Source: Peribacillus asahii (GTDB taxonomy: Bacteria > Bacillota > Bacilli > Bacillales > DSM-1321). From it: a DNA stretch of 64,000 nucleotides. Shown here in pieces: positions 44,052-52,296 of this stretch. The position numbers and the translations under genes were made by a program. The stretch lies in contig NZ_QWVS01000012.1 in the NCBI RefSeq assembly GCF_003570725.1, positions 23,927 through 87,926 on the forward strand, written 5' to 3'. The notes beneath the pieces are model-generated. The model worked only from the letters and a program-made list of their open reading frames with translations. It had not been told where the DNA came from and searched no databases. How positions within the stretch are numbered: the first letter of the stretch is position 1; the number at the start of each line of letters is the position of its first letter.

Positions 44052-45710
44052 TTAATCCTCACATGGTGCTGGCTCTATGTGAATCTTTGGTGCAATGTCT
44101 TGATATTGAAAACCTTGAATCTTTTTCGCACGCTTGAAGTATTTAAATAATCGTTCATTAGGATGTGCGTTCTGCTTGTACTCTTCCACAATATTTGTAA
44201 TTAATTCAACAAGGCGATCTGGCTCAATTCCCTCCGCAACGGGTTGACCTGGATGAGCTGTTCGTCCAACTGGTTTGGCGCCTACAAATAAGTCAAATTT
44301 CCCTCTGCGGAAGACGATTCCGATATCATCCATGACCGCACTATAACAGGCCATCCCGCATCCATTAAACCCAATGTTTAATTCTTTCGGCATCTCCATT
44401 CCACCAAGTACACGCTGCAATTCATCCGCATAAGGAATTGGTTCTTCTTTTTCTCCATCACAAAAATCACACGCTTTTAACGTCACAACATCGCCAATTG
44501 GAGACAGTAAAAAGCCAACGGATTGCAGTTTCTCTGTAATTAAATCTGGTTCAGTCGTCGGGATTTTTAATACGATTTTATGATTCGGCGTATATTCCAT
44601 CGTTCCTTTTTCACCAACAACTTGTGCTAGTGTCATCATTTGCTGCGGTGTAAATTGCTTATTCGCAACACCCGGGCTAACCGCTAGTTCAAATATGGAT
44701 TCTATGTTTTGTTGAACGAACGATGAAGTTGTTGGCTTAACCACACTTTGACCAGATACTCTCGATAAAGCTTCCAACGCTACCTCGTAAGAAGTGCTCG
44801 TACTCTTCTTCTCAGGCGCTTTCGTCAGCAACCCAACAGCGGCTTCTCCGTAAGAGCCTTGCGTGAGTCCTGTTTCTTGATCCATCGCCCATGGCTCTGC
44901 TTCTTTTTTCAAGCGTTGATGCGGCTTTAACGGCTGCTTTTCTGAACCCAATGTATACTTTCTTTGATAGCCGCGAGGCGTAATGATTTTATTGTCATAT
45001 AAGAATGTCGATGAATTCCCGATTACAACGGTTGTCAGCATTCCAATATCATGATTCAACATTTCAGCTAAATTCGTAATGGTAATCTCCTGACGCTCGC
45101 GATACGCACTTTTCACTAGCCCTACCGGCGTATCCGGCGAACGATATTTCAGTAAAATTCGCTGTGTTTCAACAATTTGTCTTGTTCGACGACCACTGCG
45201 TGGATTATAAAGCGCAATAACAAAATCAGCCTGTGCCGCTGCTTCAACTCGTTTCGCAATCAGCTCCCACGGTGTTAAGTGGTCACTCAAACTAATCGTA
45301 CAAGAGTCATGCATAACAGGTGCCCCAAGTAATGATGCACAGGAATTAATCGCTGAAATCCCAGGAATAATTTCAATTTCAACACCTGTTGATTCTTTCC
45401 ATCCCTTTTCAATCAAGACCTCATACACAAGGCCTGCCATTCCATAAACCCCTGCATCACCGCTTGAAATAACGGCTACTTTCTTGCCGTTTTCCGCTTG
45501 TTTTACCGCTTCTTGTGCACGCGATACTTCTTCTGTCATTCCTGTACTAATAATCGCTTGATCGGTTAATAAATCTTGAATCAATTCCACATATGTTTTG
45601 TAACCGATGATAAAATCACTTTCCTGAAGTGCTTCCACAGCTCGCGTTGTAATATGTTTAAAGTCCCCTGGACCAAATCCAACAACAAACAGTTTCCCTT
45701 TTTGTGCCAT
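44052..45710 (-). CDS. cbiH60: Cobalt-factor III C17-methyltransferase with Fe-S domain (CbiH60)
   Basis: A 552-residue protein responsible for ring contraction. N-terminal about 245 residues: CbiH-type SAM methylase (VVGFGPGDFKHITTRAVEAL, ISSGDAGVYGMAGLVYEVL, IIPGISAINSCASLLGAPV). C-terminal part: sulfite-reductase-like domain with four cysteines for a [4Fe-4S] cluster, CDFC (414, 417) and GCGMAC (451, 455). This long form is characteristic of Bacillus. The ATG at 45710 has AAGGGGA nine bases upstream. Confidence 0.94.
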   Translation of the reverse strand: MAQKGKLFVVGFGPGDFKHITTRAVEALQESDFIIGYKTYVELIQDLLTDQAIISTGMTEEVSRAQEAVKQAENGKKVAVISSGDAGVYGMAGLVYEVLIEKGWKESTGVEIEIIPGISAINSCASLLGAPVMHDSCTISLSDHLTPWELIAKRVEAAAQADFVIALYNPRSGRRTRQIVETQRILLKYRSPDTPVGLVKSAYRERQEITITNLAEMLNHDIGMLTTVVIGNSSTFLYDNKIITPRGYQRKYTLGSEKQPLKPHQRLKKEAEPWAMDQETGLTQGSYGEAAVGLLTKAPEKKSTSTSYEVALEALSRVSGQSVVKPTTSSFVQQNIESIFELAVSPGVANKQFTPQQMMTLAQVVGEKGTMEYTPNHKIVLKIPTTEPDLITEKLQSVGFLLSPIGDVVTLKACDFCDGEKEEPIPYADELQRVLGGMEMPKELNIGFNGCGMACYSAVMDDIGIVFRRGKFDLFVGAKPVGRTAHPGQPVAEGIEPDRLVELITNIVEEYKQNAHPNERLFKYFKRAKKIQGFQYQDIAPKIHIEPAPCED

Positions 45711-45747
45711 ACAAAACATCCCCTTTCATACAATTTGCAACATCATT

Positions 45748-46113
45748 CTATTTTTTCTTTGAAACCCCTACGATAGCAGCAGCTGCTGGATTAGGTGACA
45801 TTTCTCCGTTCACAAATTGATATACTTTGTGCGTTTCAAGGCTTGATTCATGCATATCCCTAACAATTTGGCGGCCAATTTCAGGGGAATCAACTCGATA
45901 CCAATTACCCTCTGGATAAGCAATGACGATACAAGCATCTTTGCATCGTCCATTGCAACGAGTTCGTGTCGTATGAATCTCTTCATCCAATCCTAGTAAA
46001 CTAATTTCATCACGAACGGCTTGTGTCACTTCTTCGCCACCTTTTCTCATACAACTACTTCCGTTACAGATCAGCAGATGAGACTTTGTACCTTTTAAAT
46101 TCCAAGTTGTCAT
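45748..46113 (-). CDS. cbiW: CbiW, thioredoxin-like [2Fe-2S] ferredoxin
   Basis: A 121-residue ferredoxin of the thioredoxin-like [2Fe-2S] class. Cysteines at 16 and 21 (LLICNGSSCMRKGGEE) and 53, 57, 61 (TRCNGRCKDAC). Presumed electron donor for the operon, perhaps to CbiH60 or cobalt reduction; unproven. First gene of the ring operon, just behind a riboswitch and terminator, as in B. megaterium. AGGAGG lies close upstream of the ATG. Confidence 0.88.
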   Translation of the reverse strand: MTTWNLKGTKSHLLICNGSSCMRKGGEEVTQAVRDEISLLGLDEEIHTTRTRCNGRCKDACIVIAYPEGNWYRVDSPEIGRQIVRDMHESSLETHKVYQFVNGEMSPNPAAAAIVGVSKKK

Positions 46114-46143
46114 ATGTTTCCTCCTATTAGGCAGAAGAGAATA

Positions 46144-46178
46144 AAAAAAACCTTAACTCTCTTGAGTTAAGGTTTTTA
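46144..46178 (-). terminator. Riboswitch-controlled terminator before cbiW
   Basis: AAAAACCTTAACTC pairs with GAGTTAAGGTTTTT around a tiny loop; nine U follow on the minus strand. It stands between the riboswitch and cbiW, so it is the expression platform for the whole ring operon. Confidence 0.9.
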
Positions 46179-46261
46179 AAAAGCTAAAAAATAACATGCA
46201 TTAGCATAAACATGCCGCTCCATATATTTGACAGCCTCTACCCTTCCCTCCGAAAAGTATT

Positions 46262-46438
46262 ACTTTTTCGCTTAAAAGCAGGTTTCCTGGCTTACGCTTC
46301 TCTTTACTCTTGTCCCTTCCCAGTTTGCACCAGTGGTATTGACAATTTCATCAGCGTTACAGTAGCGGGGGCTGCATCGGATTCTCACCGATTTCCCTAT
46401 TATCCCTAGCATGACACTTCGGGCACTTTTAAATTTAT
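46262..46438 (-). ncRNA. Cobalamin riboswitch before the ring operon
   Basis: Minus-strand core GGGAAATCGGTGAGAATCCG, AGCCCCCGCTACTGTAACGC and B12 box GCCAGGAAACCTGC (46278-46291). Controls cbiW to cbiP through the terminator at 46144-46178. Confidence 0.93.
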
Positions 46439-46734
46439 ATTCAATTGTTTTATAACAATATTCTCTCAATTCATAAAACTGTATCTATCATATACCATCT
46501 TTTTAAAATTTTAAATAGATAATTACAACTTACATATAAATCTAACGTGTACAGGGAAAATAGTTCAGCAAAGATTTTCCGCTTTTTGTTCCATTTTTTC
46601 TAAAAAAATCAATATTTTTCTATATTTTGTTTTTGAAATAAAATCATTTAAAAAAATTTTTTATAGAAGAAGTGATTTTCTCATGGTACACTATGCTAGA
46701 AATCTTAAAATTTTATAAACTTTACGGTGCTAAA

Positions 46735-46935
46735 TTTTAATATTTGGCTTAAAAGGGAAGTCGGTGTAAGTCCGGCGCGGTCCCGCCACTGTAATGGGGA
46801 GCATCATTACTTATGTAAGAACCACTGTCTACTCTAAGATGGGAAGGTTGTAATGATGTCGTGATCCAGAGCCAGGAGACCTGCCATAAAGGGTAAAACT
46901 GTTTCAACCTACGAGGATGGGGATACGGATATATA
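46735..46935 (+). ncRNA. Cobalamin riboswitch before cbiMNQO
   Basis: Plus-strand core AAAAGGGAAGTCGGTGTAAG, CGCGGTCCCGCCACTGTAAT and B12 box GCCAGGAGACCTGCC (46871-46885), closed by a 3' arm near 46915. It has the long P6-type extension around 46800-46860. Controls cobalt import. Confidence 0.94.
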
Positions 46936-46980
46936 GCTAGTCAGTGTTTTTTAATCACAGTCCTGCTACTATTCAGTTAT

Positions 46981-47014
46981 GCACTTCTTTCAAGGATGAA
47001 AGAAGTGCTTTTTG
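46981..47014 (+). terminator. Terminator in the cbiM leader
   Basis: GCACTTCTTTCA pairs perfectly with TGAAAGAAGTGC around AGGA, followed by TTTTTGTTTT. It is the OFF-state element of the upstream riboswitch. A second stem GGCAGCG/CGCTGCC follows at 47085-47117 before cbiM. Confidence 0.88.
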
Positions 47015-47158
47015 TTTTGTACATAATTTTACAAAGCTCAGACACACTCTCACGTTCTTCAGGGATAACAAATGAGGAGGTGATGGCAGCGGCAAAAAAG
47101 TACGTAAAACGCTGCCGATTGTTTTTCTAAAATAACAAAGATTAAAAAGGAGACATGT

Positions 47159-47902
47159 ATGAAAACATTGAATTGGAAAGTTCTTTATTTTATCGCAGTA
47201 TTGCTTTTCGTTCCTAATAAAGCCTCCGCTATGCATATTATGGAGGGATTCCTCCCTATTGAGTGGGCAATCTTCTGGTGGGCGGTTACCCTCCCATTTT
47301 TAATTCTTGGTTTCCGTTCTATTCGTAAAAGCATCAAAGAAAACCCTGAAACAAAAATGATGCTTGGTTTGTCAGGGGCTTTTGCCTTTGTTCTATCCGC
47401 ACTGAAAATTCCATCCGTTACCGGAAGCTGTTCTCACCCTACTGGAGTTGGCTTAGGTACGGTGCTGTTTGGACCATTTGCAATGAGTATCGTCGGATCA
47501 ATCGTCTTATTATTTCAAGCTTTATTACTTGCTCATGGAGGATTAACAACGCTTGGAGCGAACGCTTTTTCCATGGCTATTGTTGGACCGATTATCGCCT
47601 ATCTTGTATATAAAGGTGCAACAAAAGCTGGCTGGTCTTTTTCCGTGGCTGTTTTCTTAGCAGCAGCACTTGGCGATTTAGGAACATACGTCATGACGTC
47701 TGTTCAACTTGCTTTAGCATTCCCTTCTGAAGTTGGCGGTTTCATGGCTTCTTTCACGAAATTCGCTGGAATCTTTGCGTTAACACAAATTCCATTAGCA
47801 ATCAGCGAAGGGCTATTAACTGTTATTGTTATGAACTTCTTAAAAAAATATAACGTAAGCGAATTGAAAGCACTGCGCGTTCTAACGAAGGAGGCCCGTT
47901 AA
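47159..47902 (+). CDS. cbiM: Cobalt ECF transporter substrate-binding subunit CbiM
   Basis: Membrane S-component that binds cobalt through its processed N-terminus. The 247 residues start with a signal peptide (1-24, ending NKASA), giving mature [17 protein letters not shown], where Met, His and the next His-binding loop coordinate Co(II). [20 protein letters not shown] and [15 protein letters not shown] are family blocks. A good ribosome site (AAAGGAGAC) precedes the ATG. First gene of cbiMNQO. Confidence 0.95.
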   Translation: MKTLNWKVLYFIAVLLFVPNKASAMHIMEGFLPIEWAIFWWAVTLPFLILGFRSIRKSIKENPETKMMLGLSGAFAFVLSALKIPSVTGSCSHPTGVGLGTVLFGPFAMSIVGSIVLLFQALLLAHGGLTTLGANAFSMAIVGPIIAYLVYKGATKAGWSFSVAVFLAAALGDLGTYVMTSVQLALAFPSEVGGFMASFTKFAGIFALTQIPLAISEGLLTVIVMNFLKKYNVSELKALRVLTKEAR

Positions 47903-47903
47903 G

Positions 47904-48212
47904 ATGAAAAAAAATCTATTACTGCTCGGATTAGTAGTCATCCTAGCGATTTTCCCTCTGTTTATTCAAAAAGGAGCTGAGTTTGGTGGAGCTGATGGCG
48001 AAGCAGAAGAAGCCATCGGCGAAATCAATTCCAGCTATGAACCTTGGTTCTCTAACATCTGGGAGCCTCCAAGTGGGGAAATTGAAAGCTTGTTATTCGT
48101 TCTTCAAGCAGCAATTGGAGCTGGATTCATCGGCTACTTTATAGGGTATGCAAGAGGAAAACATAAATCAAAAAAAGAAGAAAGCCCATCTAAACATGTT
48201 GCTAATCGATAA
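47904..48212 (+). CDS. cbiN: Cobalt transport accessory protein CbiN
   Basis: A 102-residue protein with two membrane segments (about 4-21 and 65-85) and an outward loop FGGADGEAEEAIGEINSSYEPW that inserts into CbiM to assist metal loading. Starts one base after the cbiM stop; AAGGAGG lies inside the end of cbiM. Confidence 0.93.
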   Translation: MKKNLLLLGLVVILAIFPLFIQKGAEFGGADGEAEEAIGEINSSYEPWFSNIWEPPSGEIESLLFVLQAAIGAGFIGYFIGYARGKHKSKKEESPSKHVANR

Positions 48213-48984
48213 ATATGCCTATTTCAATCGTCTAAAGCATATTCACCCAGTAGAGAAGATGACATTCGCGCTATTTCTTCTCCTGTTTGCTTTAACTGTC
48301 AAAGACACGATTGTTTCACTCATCACCTTCGCTGTGATGAGTGCTTTTATCATTTTGGGAGCAAAAATTCCGCTTCGTTATTATATTAAATTGCTGCTTC
48401 TTCCAGGGTTCTTCCTTTTATCAGGAATATTAACAATTGTTATTTCCTTTGCTAGTATCAAAACAACAACACCTCATGTACTATGGTCTGTAGAATTTGG
48501 CTACTGGAAATTATTTATAACGGAAAATAATATTAAAATAGCAACAAAGCTCATTCTTGTTGTATTGAGCAGTATAAGCTGTTTATACTTTTTAACGTTA
48601 ACAACACCCGTTAATGCGATTCTTCAAGTGCTGCGTAAACTGAAGGTACCGCAATTACTCATTGAAATAATAGAAATTACGTATCGCTTTATTTTTGTTT
48701 TTTTAGAAACGGCATTACACATTTATCAAGCCCAAAATTCTAGACTTGGCTATATGACAATGAAAAAATGGCTGCATTCGCTTGGGTTGTTAATTTCTTC
48801 TTTGTTTATTAACGTCTTTAAACGAGCGAAAGAGCTAACAATCGCAATGGATTCACGTGGATACACAGAGGACATTATGTATATAGACGACAACTATCAG
48901 TACTCAGCTGTAAATTGGATAATTATCACAATCATTATCGCTAGTATCGTGGCAGTCTATCTATTATTTGGAGGGACTTTATAA
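48196..48984 (+). CDS. cbiQ: ECF transporter transmembrane coupling protein CbiQ
   Basis: T-component of 262 residues with four to six membrane segments, starting MLLIDKYAYFNRLKHIHP. The coupling helices with the Ala-Arg-Gly pattern occur as AMDSRGYTE near residue 220. The ATG at 48196 overlaps cbiN by 17 bases; its ribosome site is weak, so coupling to cbiN translation is likely. Confidence 0.92.
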   Translation: MLLIDKYAYFNRLKHIHPVEKMTFALFLLLFALTVKDTIVSLITFAVMSAFIILGAKIPLRYYIKLLLLPGFFLLSGILTIVISFASIKTTTPHVLWSVEFGYWKLFITENNIKIATKLILVVLSSISCLYFLTLTTPVNAILQVLRKLKVPQLLIEIIEITYRFIFVFLETALHIYQAQNSRLGYMTMKKWLHSLGLLISSLFINVFKRAKELTIAMDSRGYTEDIMYIDDNYQYSAVNWIIITIIIASIVAVYLLFGGTL

Positions 48985-49814
48985 TGGACGAGCTTTTTTT
49001 TAAAATCGACCAGCTCACCCATCGCTATGTCGATGGCACAACAGCGTTAAAAAACCTTTCTCTCTCCATTAAAAAAGGAAAGAAAATTGCTCTATTAGGG
49101 AACAACGGAGCCGGTAAATCAACCTTATTTCAACATTTAAACGGAATCTTACAGCCCACAACAGGTTCCATTTTATTTAAGGGAGAACAGGTGCGATATA
49201 ATCGAAAGTTCTTGATGACATTAAGAAAGCAAGTAGGTATTGTCTTTCAGGACCCTGATTCACAGCTGTTTTCTGGCAATGTACGACAAGACATTTCATT
49301 TGGACCGATGAATTTAGACTGGTCACAGGAAAAAGTACACAAGCAAGTAGAATGGGCGATGGAACAGACAGAAGTGACCGCGCTACAAGATCGTCCCATT
49401 CATTTTTTAAGCTTAGGACAAAAAAAGCGTGTCGCTATTGCCGGGGTATTGGCGATGAATCCGGAAGTTTTCATTTTAGATGAACCTTCCGCAGGCTTAG
49501 ATGCCTATTATTCAAAGCAAATCATGCACATTCTCCGCGATATTCATCAAGGGGATAAAACGATTATTCTTTCCACTCATGATGTTCACTTTGCTTATGA
49601 ATGGGCAGATGAAATCATCGTCATGAGCGATGGTGAAATTTTGTATCACGGTGACCCTGTAACTGTTTTTTATAACGAAGCATTACTGAATCAAGCTCAT
49701 TTAGAAAAACCGTGGGTATTTGAAACGGCACAACAATTGCTGGAAAAGCAACTTCTTCGGGATGAAGGACCGATGCCCCGCAGCAAAGAAGAATTGTTCC
49801 AGTTACTGAAATGA
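48984..49814 (+). CDS. cbiO: Cobalt ECF transporter ATPase CbiO
   Basis: ABC ATPase of 276 residues: Walker A LLGNNGAGKSTLFQHL, Q-loop VFQDPDSQLFSGNV, signature LSLGQKKRVAIAGVLAM, Walker B VFILDEPSAGLD and switch His in STHDVHFAYEW. It starts in the last base of the cbiQ stop. Powers the cbiMNQO importer. Confidence 0.95.
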   Translation: MDELFFKIDQLTHRYVDGTTALKNLSLSIKKGKKIALLGNNGAGKSTLFQHLNGILQPTTGSILFKGEQVRYNRKFLMTLRKQVGIVFQDPDSQLFSGNVRQDISFGPMNLDWSQEKVHKQVEWAMEQTEVTALQDRPIHFLSLGQKKRVAIAGVLAMNPEVFILDEPSAGLDAYYSKQIMHILRDIHQGDKTIILSTHDVHFAYEWADEIIVMSDGEILYHGDPVTVFYNEALLNQAHLEKPWVFETAQQLLEKQLLRDEGPMPRSKEELFQLLK

Positions 49815-49842
49815 AGGGGCTGTTTTAACAGTCTCTTTTTCT
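49815..49842 (+). terminator. Terminator after cbiO
   Basis: GGGGCTGTT pairs with AACAGTCTC (G-U tolerated), followed by TTTTTCTTT, directly after the stop. Confidence 0.7.
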
Positions 49843-49886
49843 TTGGAATGAAGAATCTTCTTACATAGAGAAGAAACCTTACCTAT

Positions 49887-50075
49887 CTACCAAATCCATT
49901 TAATCAAGCCTCGGATTCCCCACCACACTAGTCGGAACGGCCACAAAAGCAATTCTGGAACAGAAAATAACACTTCCATTAAAATATCCCACCAAGAGCT
50001 TTCGTTCGATTTCTTTTTAGCTGCTCGCTTCCGCTTATGTTTTTCCTTTCTCTCTCGAAATGTCACTTCAATCAT
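49887..50075 (-). CDS. Hypothetical small basic membrane protein
   Basis: Sixty-two residues: very basic N-terminal half (RERKEKHKRKRAAKKKS) and a Trp-rich hydrophobic second half (DILMEVLFSVPELLLWPFRL and VWWGIRGLIKWIW). Looks like a single-span or amphipathic membrane protein. Ribosome site is weak (GAATAGG). Not recognised; the biased composition argues it is real, but this is uncertain. Confidence 0.45.
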   Translation of the reverse strand: MIEVTFRERKEKHKRKRAAKKKSNESSWWDILMEVLFSVPELLLWPFRLVWWGIRGLIKWIW

Positions 50076-50136
50076 CCTATTCGATATCTAATTTCCATTA
50101 TTATAATCCATATTCACAATCCAAGCCGTTGTTTTA

Positions 50137-50165
50137 TTGATAATTTTTCAACTTAGCAATATAAT
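50137..50165 (+). promoter_or_regulatory. Promoter of tRNA-Arg
   Basis: TTGATA (-35), 17-bp spacer, TATAAT (-10); transcription would start about 17 bases before the tRNA. Confidence 0.8.
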
Positions 50166-50188
50166 AAATTACGTTAACCACTTCATAT

Positions 50189-50262
50189 GTCCCAGTAGCT
50201 CAGCAGGATAGAGCGACAGCCTCCTAAGCTGTAGGTCGTAGGTTCGATTCCTATCTGGGACG
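50189..50262 (+). tRNA. tRNA-Arg (anticodon CCT)
   Basis: A 74-nt cloverleaf: acceptor stem GTCCCAG/CTGGGAC, D arm with AGCTCAGCAGGATAGAG, anticodon stem ACAGC/GCTGT with loop CTCCTAA (anticodon CCT at 50223-50225), and T arm with GGTTCGATTCC. CCA is not encoded. It decodes AGG. Its 3' end is repeated at 60048-60059, marking it as an island insertion site. Confidence 0.95.
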
Positions 50263-50264
50263 CT
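50253..50264 (+). other. Putative attL core at the tRNA 3' end
   Basis: ATCTGGGACGCT, the last ten bases of the tRNA gene plus two, is repeated exactly and in the same orientation at 60048-60059. The interval contains accessory genes and an IS fragment. Confidence 0.6.
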
Positions 50265-50319
50265 TATACAACAGAAACCCCTTAATTAATTAAATTAATT
50301 AAGGGGTTTCTGTTGTATA
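50265..50319. terminator. Perfect 55-bp palindrome, probable tRNA terminator
   Basis: Two 27-base arms beginning TATACAACAGAAACCCC pair without a mismatch around one A. It begins immediately after the putative att core. The stem would terminate the tRNA transcript in spite of the weak U run (it contains A/T-rich inner arms). Confidence 0.7.
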
Positions 50320-50701
50320 TAAAAATCATGATAAATGGATAACAGGCATATTGCCGAGAACTTGCTGAAAATATAAAAAGGGATGCTTCAACTAAAAAGG
50401 GAGTACGTTTTGATGTGCAAAAAAATCGTAAATATTAGGTCAATTCACGCAAGAAATAGTATTCTAATTGAAACTAAATAAAGAACTAGAAATTTACGAC
50501 ATTCTCTATCATTTGTTGTTTAACTTAAGTCCCATTAGTTGAGGATGAACCATCCTTATTAGTTTAGTTACCTAAAATAAGTATTAAACAAGCGTAAGTT
50601 AACCATTATTTACATACACAAGTTTCCCCTGCACATCAACCCGCACAATACTGTCTGTTTTTCCCCTTTGTATGTCAATGCCTCTCAATTACGATTTCTG
50701 A
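50320..50701. other. Intergenic stretch after tRNA-Arg
   Basis: 382 bp of A/T-rich sequence without a coding frame of merit. No integrase gene or remnant was recognised. Confidence 0.5.
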
Positions 50702-52204
50702 CTAACATTCCTGTTCACAGAGCTCGTCATTGACACATGTTACACAATCCTTACACGTTCCTTCTAATTTCGCAAAACACTTCAGCTTATGAAGGATATG
50801 CTCTTTTTGACTTTCAAAATCATAATTACGAACGGTTGACATACGCATAGCCTCTGGTGAACCACCGCCATGAAGACTTATGACAGAATAGAAGCCACCT
50901 TCTTTAGACGCCGTTAAATCCTCAATAAAGCGTGCCATTTGGATACGTTCATTTCCTGTAACACCGTGCTTACCGCCTAAGTAACGGTTAATTAAATCTC
51001 CCGACTCTGGTAACGCCATATCCTCTGCTGTTGGTGCTGTTACTACGATTCCACCACTAATCTCATGTGCGATTCTGAAAATATCATAAACTTGCTCAGC
51101 TAGCATCCATTTACCGATATTGGATTGAACTGAGTCAGGTACATAATTTCCCGCCATCGTTTTATGACCATAAACAGCTGCGGCTACCCCTGTTGCATAA
51201 AATCCTTCTGTAATGCGAATGAGTTCTCCCATGCTTCTACGAATGTGACTGACTTCATTATGAGGAGCACCGTTATACTCTGACATTAAGGCAGAGGCAC
51301 CAATAATCATATCTCCAAGCCCGGCGCGAGCTCCAATACAGGATTGACGATGGTGATTTGCAAAGGCTTCCGCTAATTTACCTGTGTATTCCCATTCACC
51401 ACATAAGAAAACTTTATCCCATGGAATGAATACATCATTAAATATAATAAGTGCGGTTGATTGACCGTAATTTGAGCTAAAAGGCGCTTCTGCGTCATCC
51501 GGTCTTCCTGCTGGTTTAGCAATCATTCGAAGACCTGGCGCATCAACAGGTACGGCAAAAGATACGGCATAATCTACATCTTCTTTTTTCATAGCACGGG
51601 TTGGAAGCACGATAAATTCATGCATATATGGCGCTCCTGTGATGTTCGCTTTTGCCCCGCGCACCACAATACCTTTATGATTTTTTTCAACAACACGTAC
51701 ATATAAATCCGGATTCTCTTGTTCGTGAGGTCGTTTGCTACGGTCTCCTTTTGGATCTGTAACAGCCGTTCCACAGGTTAAATCATATTTTTGAACATGG
51801 TGGAGATAACCTTTTAATACAGAAAAATAATCTGTTTTCTTTTCAGCATCCATCATCGCTGTAATTTCAGCTAAAGCACCTAGGGCGTCATGCATAAGAT
51901 AACGCTGCCCACACCCTGTCCATTTACAGATTAATCGTGTCGCTTCAAGCTTTTTTAATAAATCGTCTGTACTGAAATCGAGTGCATTCATACGGTTAAT
52001 CTTCGTACCATCTGGTAACGTTGCAAGCATGATATCTTTGTGTTTATCTATATGAGCTAGTTCATATGTTACGGCTACTGCGTTAATTCCTGGTTTAAAT
52101 AATGGCTCATCCGCTACACTTGTCACCTTTTTCCCCTTCACCTGTATATCAGGATTATACTCTCTTAAACTCTCAACATACTCCATTCCATTCATTAGTT
52201 TCAT
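50702..52204 (-). CDS. 4-hydroxyphenylacetate 3-hydroxylase family protein with Cys-rich tail
   Basis: A 500-residue member of the HpaB / 4-hydroxybutyryl-CoA dehydratase (AbfD) family, acyl-CoA-dehydrogenase fold with FAD. Compared with the AbfD cluster ligands Cys99, Cys103, His292 and Cys299 as I remember them, this protein keeps Cys98 (in GCGQRY) and His285 (in HHRQSCIGA) but has Tyr102 and Ala292 at the other two. So a normal [4Fe-4S] site is unlikely and a flavin monooxygenase role is more plausible. Odd feature: a C-terminal tail with six Cys (476, 484, 487, 490, 496, 500), including CKDCVTC. Substrate unknown. AGGGGA precedes the ATG; TetR gene lies upstream. Confidence 0.8.
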   Translation of the reverse strand: MKLMNGMEYVESLREYNPDIQVKGKKVTSVADEPLFKPGINAVAVTYELAHIDKHKDIMLATLPDGTKINRMNALDFSTDDLLKKLEATRLICKWTGCGQRYLMHDALGALAEITAMMDAEKKTDYFSVLKGYLHHVQKYDLTCGTAVTDPKGDRSKRPHEQENPDLYVRVVEKNHKGIVVRGAKANITGAPYMHEFIVLPTRAMKKEDVDYAVSFAVPVDAPGLRMIAKPAGRPDDAEAPFSSNYGQSTALIIFNDVFIPWDKVFLCGEWEYTGKLAEAFANHHRQSCIGARAGLGDMIIGASALMSEYNGAPHNEVSHIRRSMGELIRITEGFYATGVAAAVYGHKTMAGNYVPDSVQSNIGKWMLAEQVYDIFRIAHEISGGIVVTAPTAEDMALPESGDLINRYLGGKHGVTGNERIQMARFIEDLTASKEGGFYSVISLHGGGSPEAMRMSTVRNYDFESQKEHILHKLKCFAKLEGTCKDCVTCVNDELCEQEC

Positions 52205-52240
52205 AATTTAAAATTCCCCTCTCGATTTTATTAAAAATAA

Positions 52241-52260
52241 AACTGACTAGTTGGTCGTTT
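52241..52260. promoter_or_regulatory. Probable TetR-family operator before the hydroxylase gene
   Basis: ACTGACTAGTTGGT matches the dyad before the regulator gene (ACTGATTAGTCAGT at 52958-52971) at 11 of 14 positions; it lies 40-55 bp before the hydroxylase ATG. Confidence 0.55.
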
Positions 52261-52274
52261 TTTGTGTATAAAAG

Positions 52275-52296
52275 AACTCTTTATGTTAAAAGAGTT
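52275..52296 (-). terminator. Weak terminator at the end of the TetR gene
   Basis: AACTCTTT pairs with AAAGAGTT around a short loop, then CTTTTA on the minus strand; overlaps the stop codon. Suggests the hydroxylase gene has its own promoter. Confidence 0.45.

Noticed and set aside
46272..46469. 65-codon frame on the minus strand
   Set aside because: Lies inside the cobalamin riboswitch; the RNA explains the sequence.
47083..47130. 15-codon mini-frame ([15 protein letters not shown]) between the riboswitch and cbiM
   Set aside because: AGGAGG is only two bases from its ATG; the inverted repeat GGCAGCG/CGCTGCC is the better reading. A leader peptide cannot be excluded.
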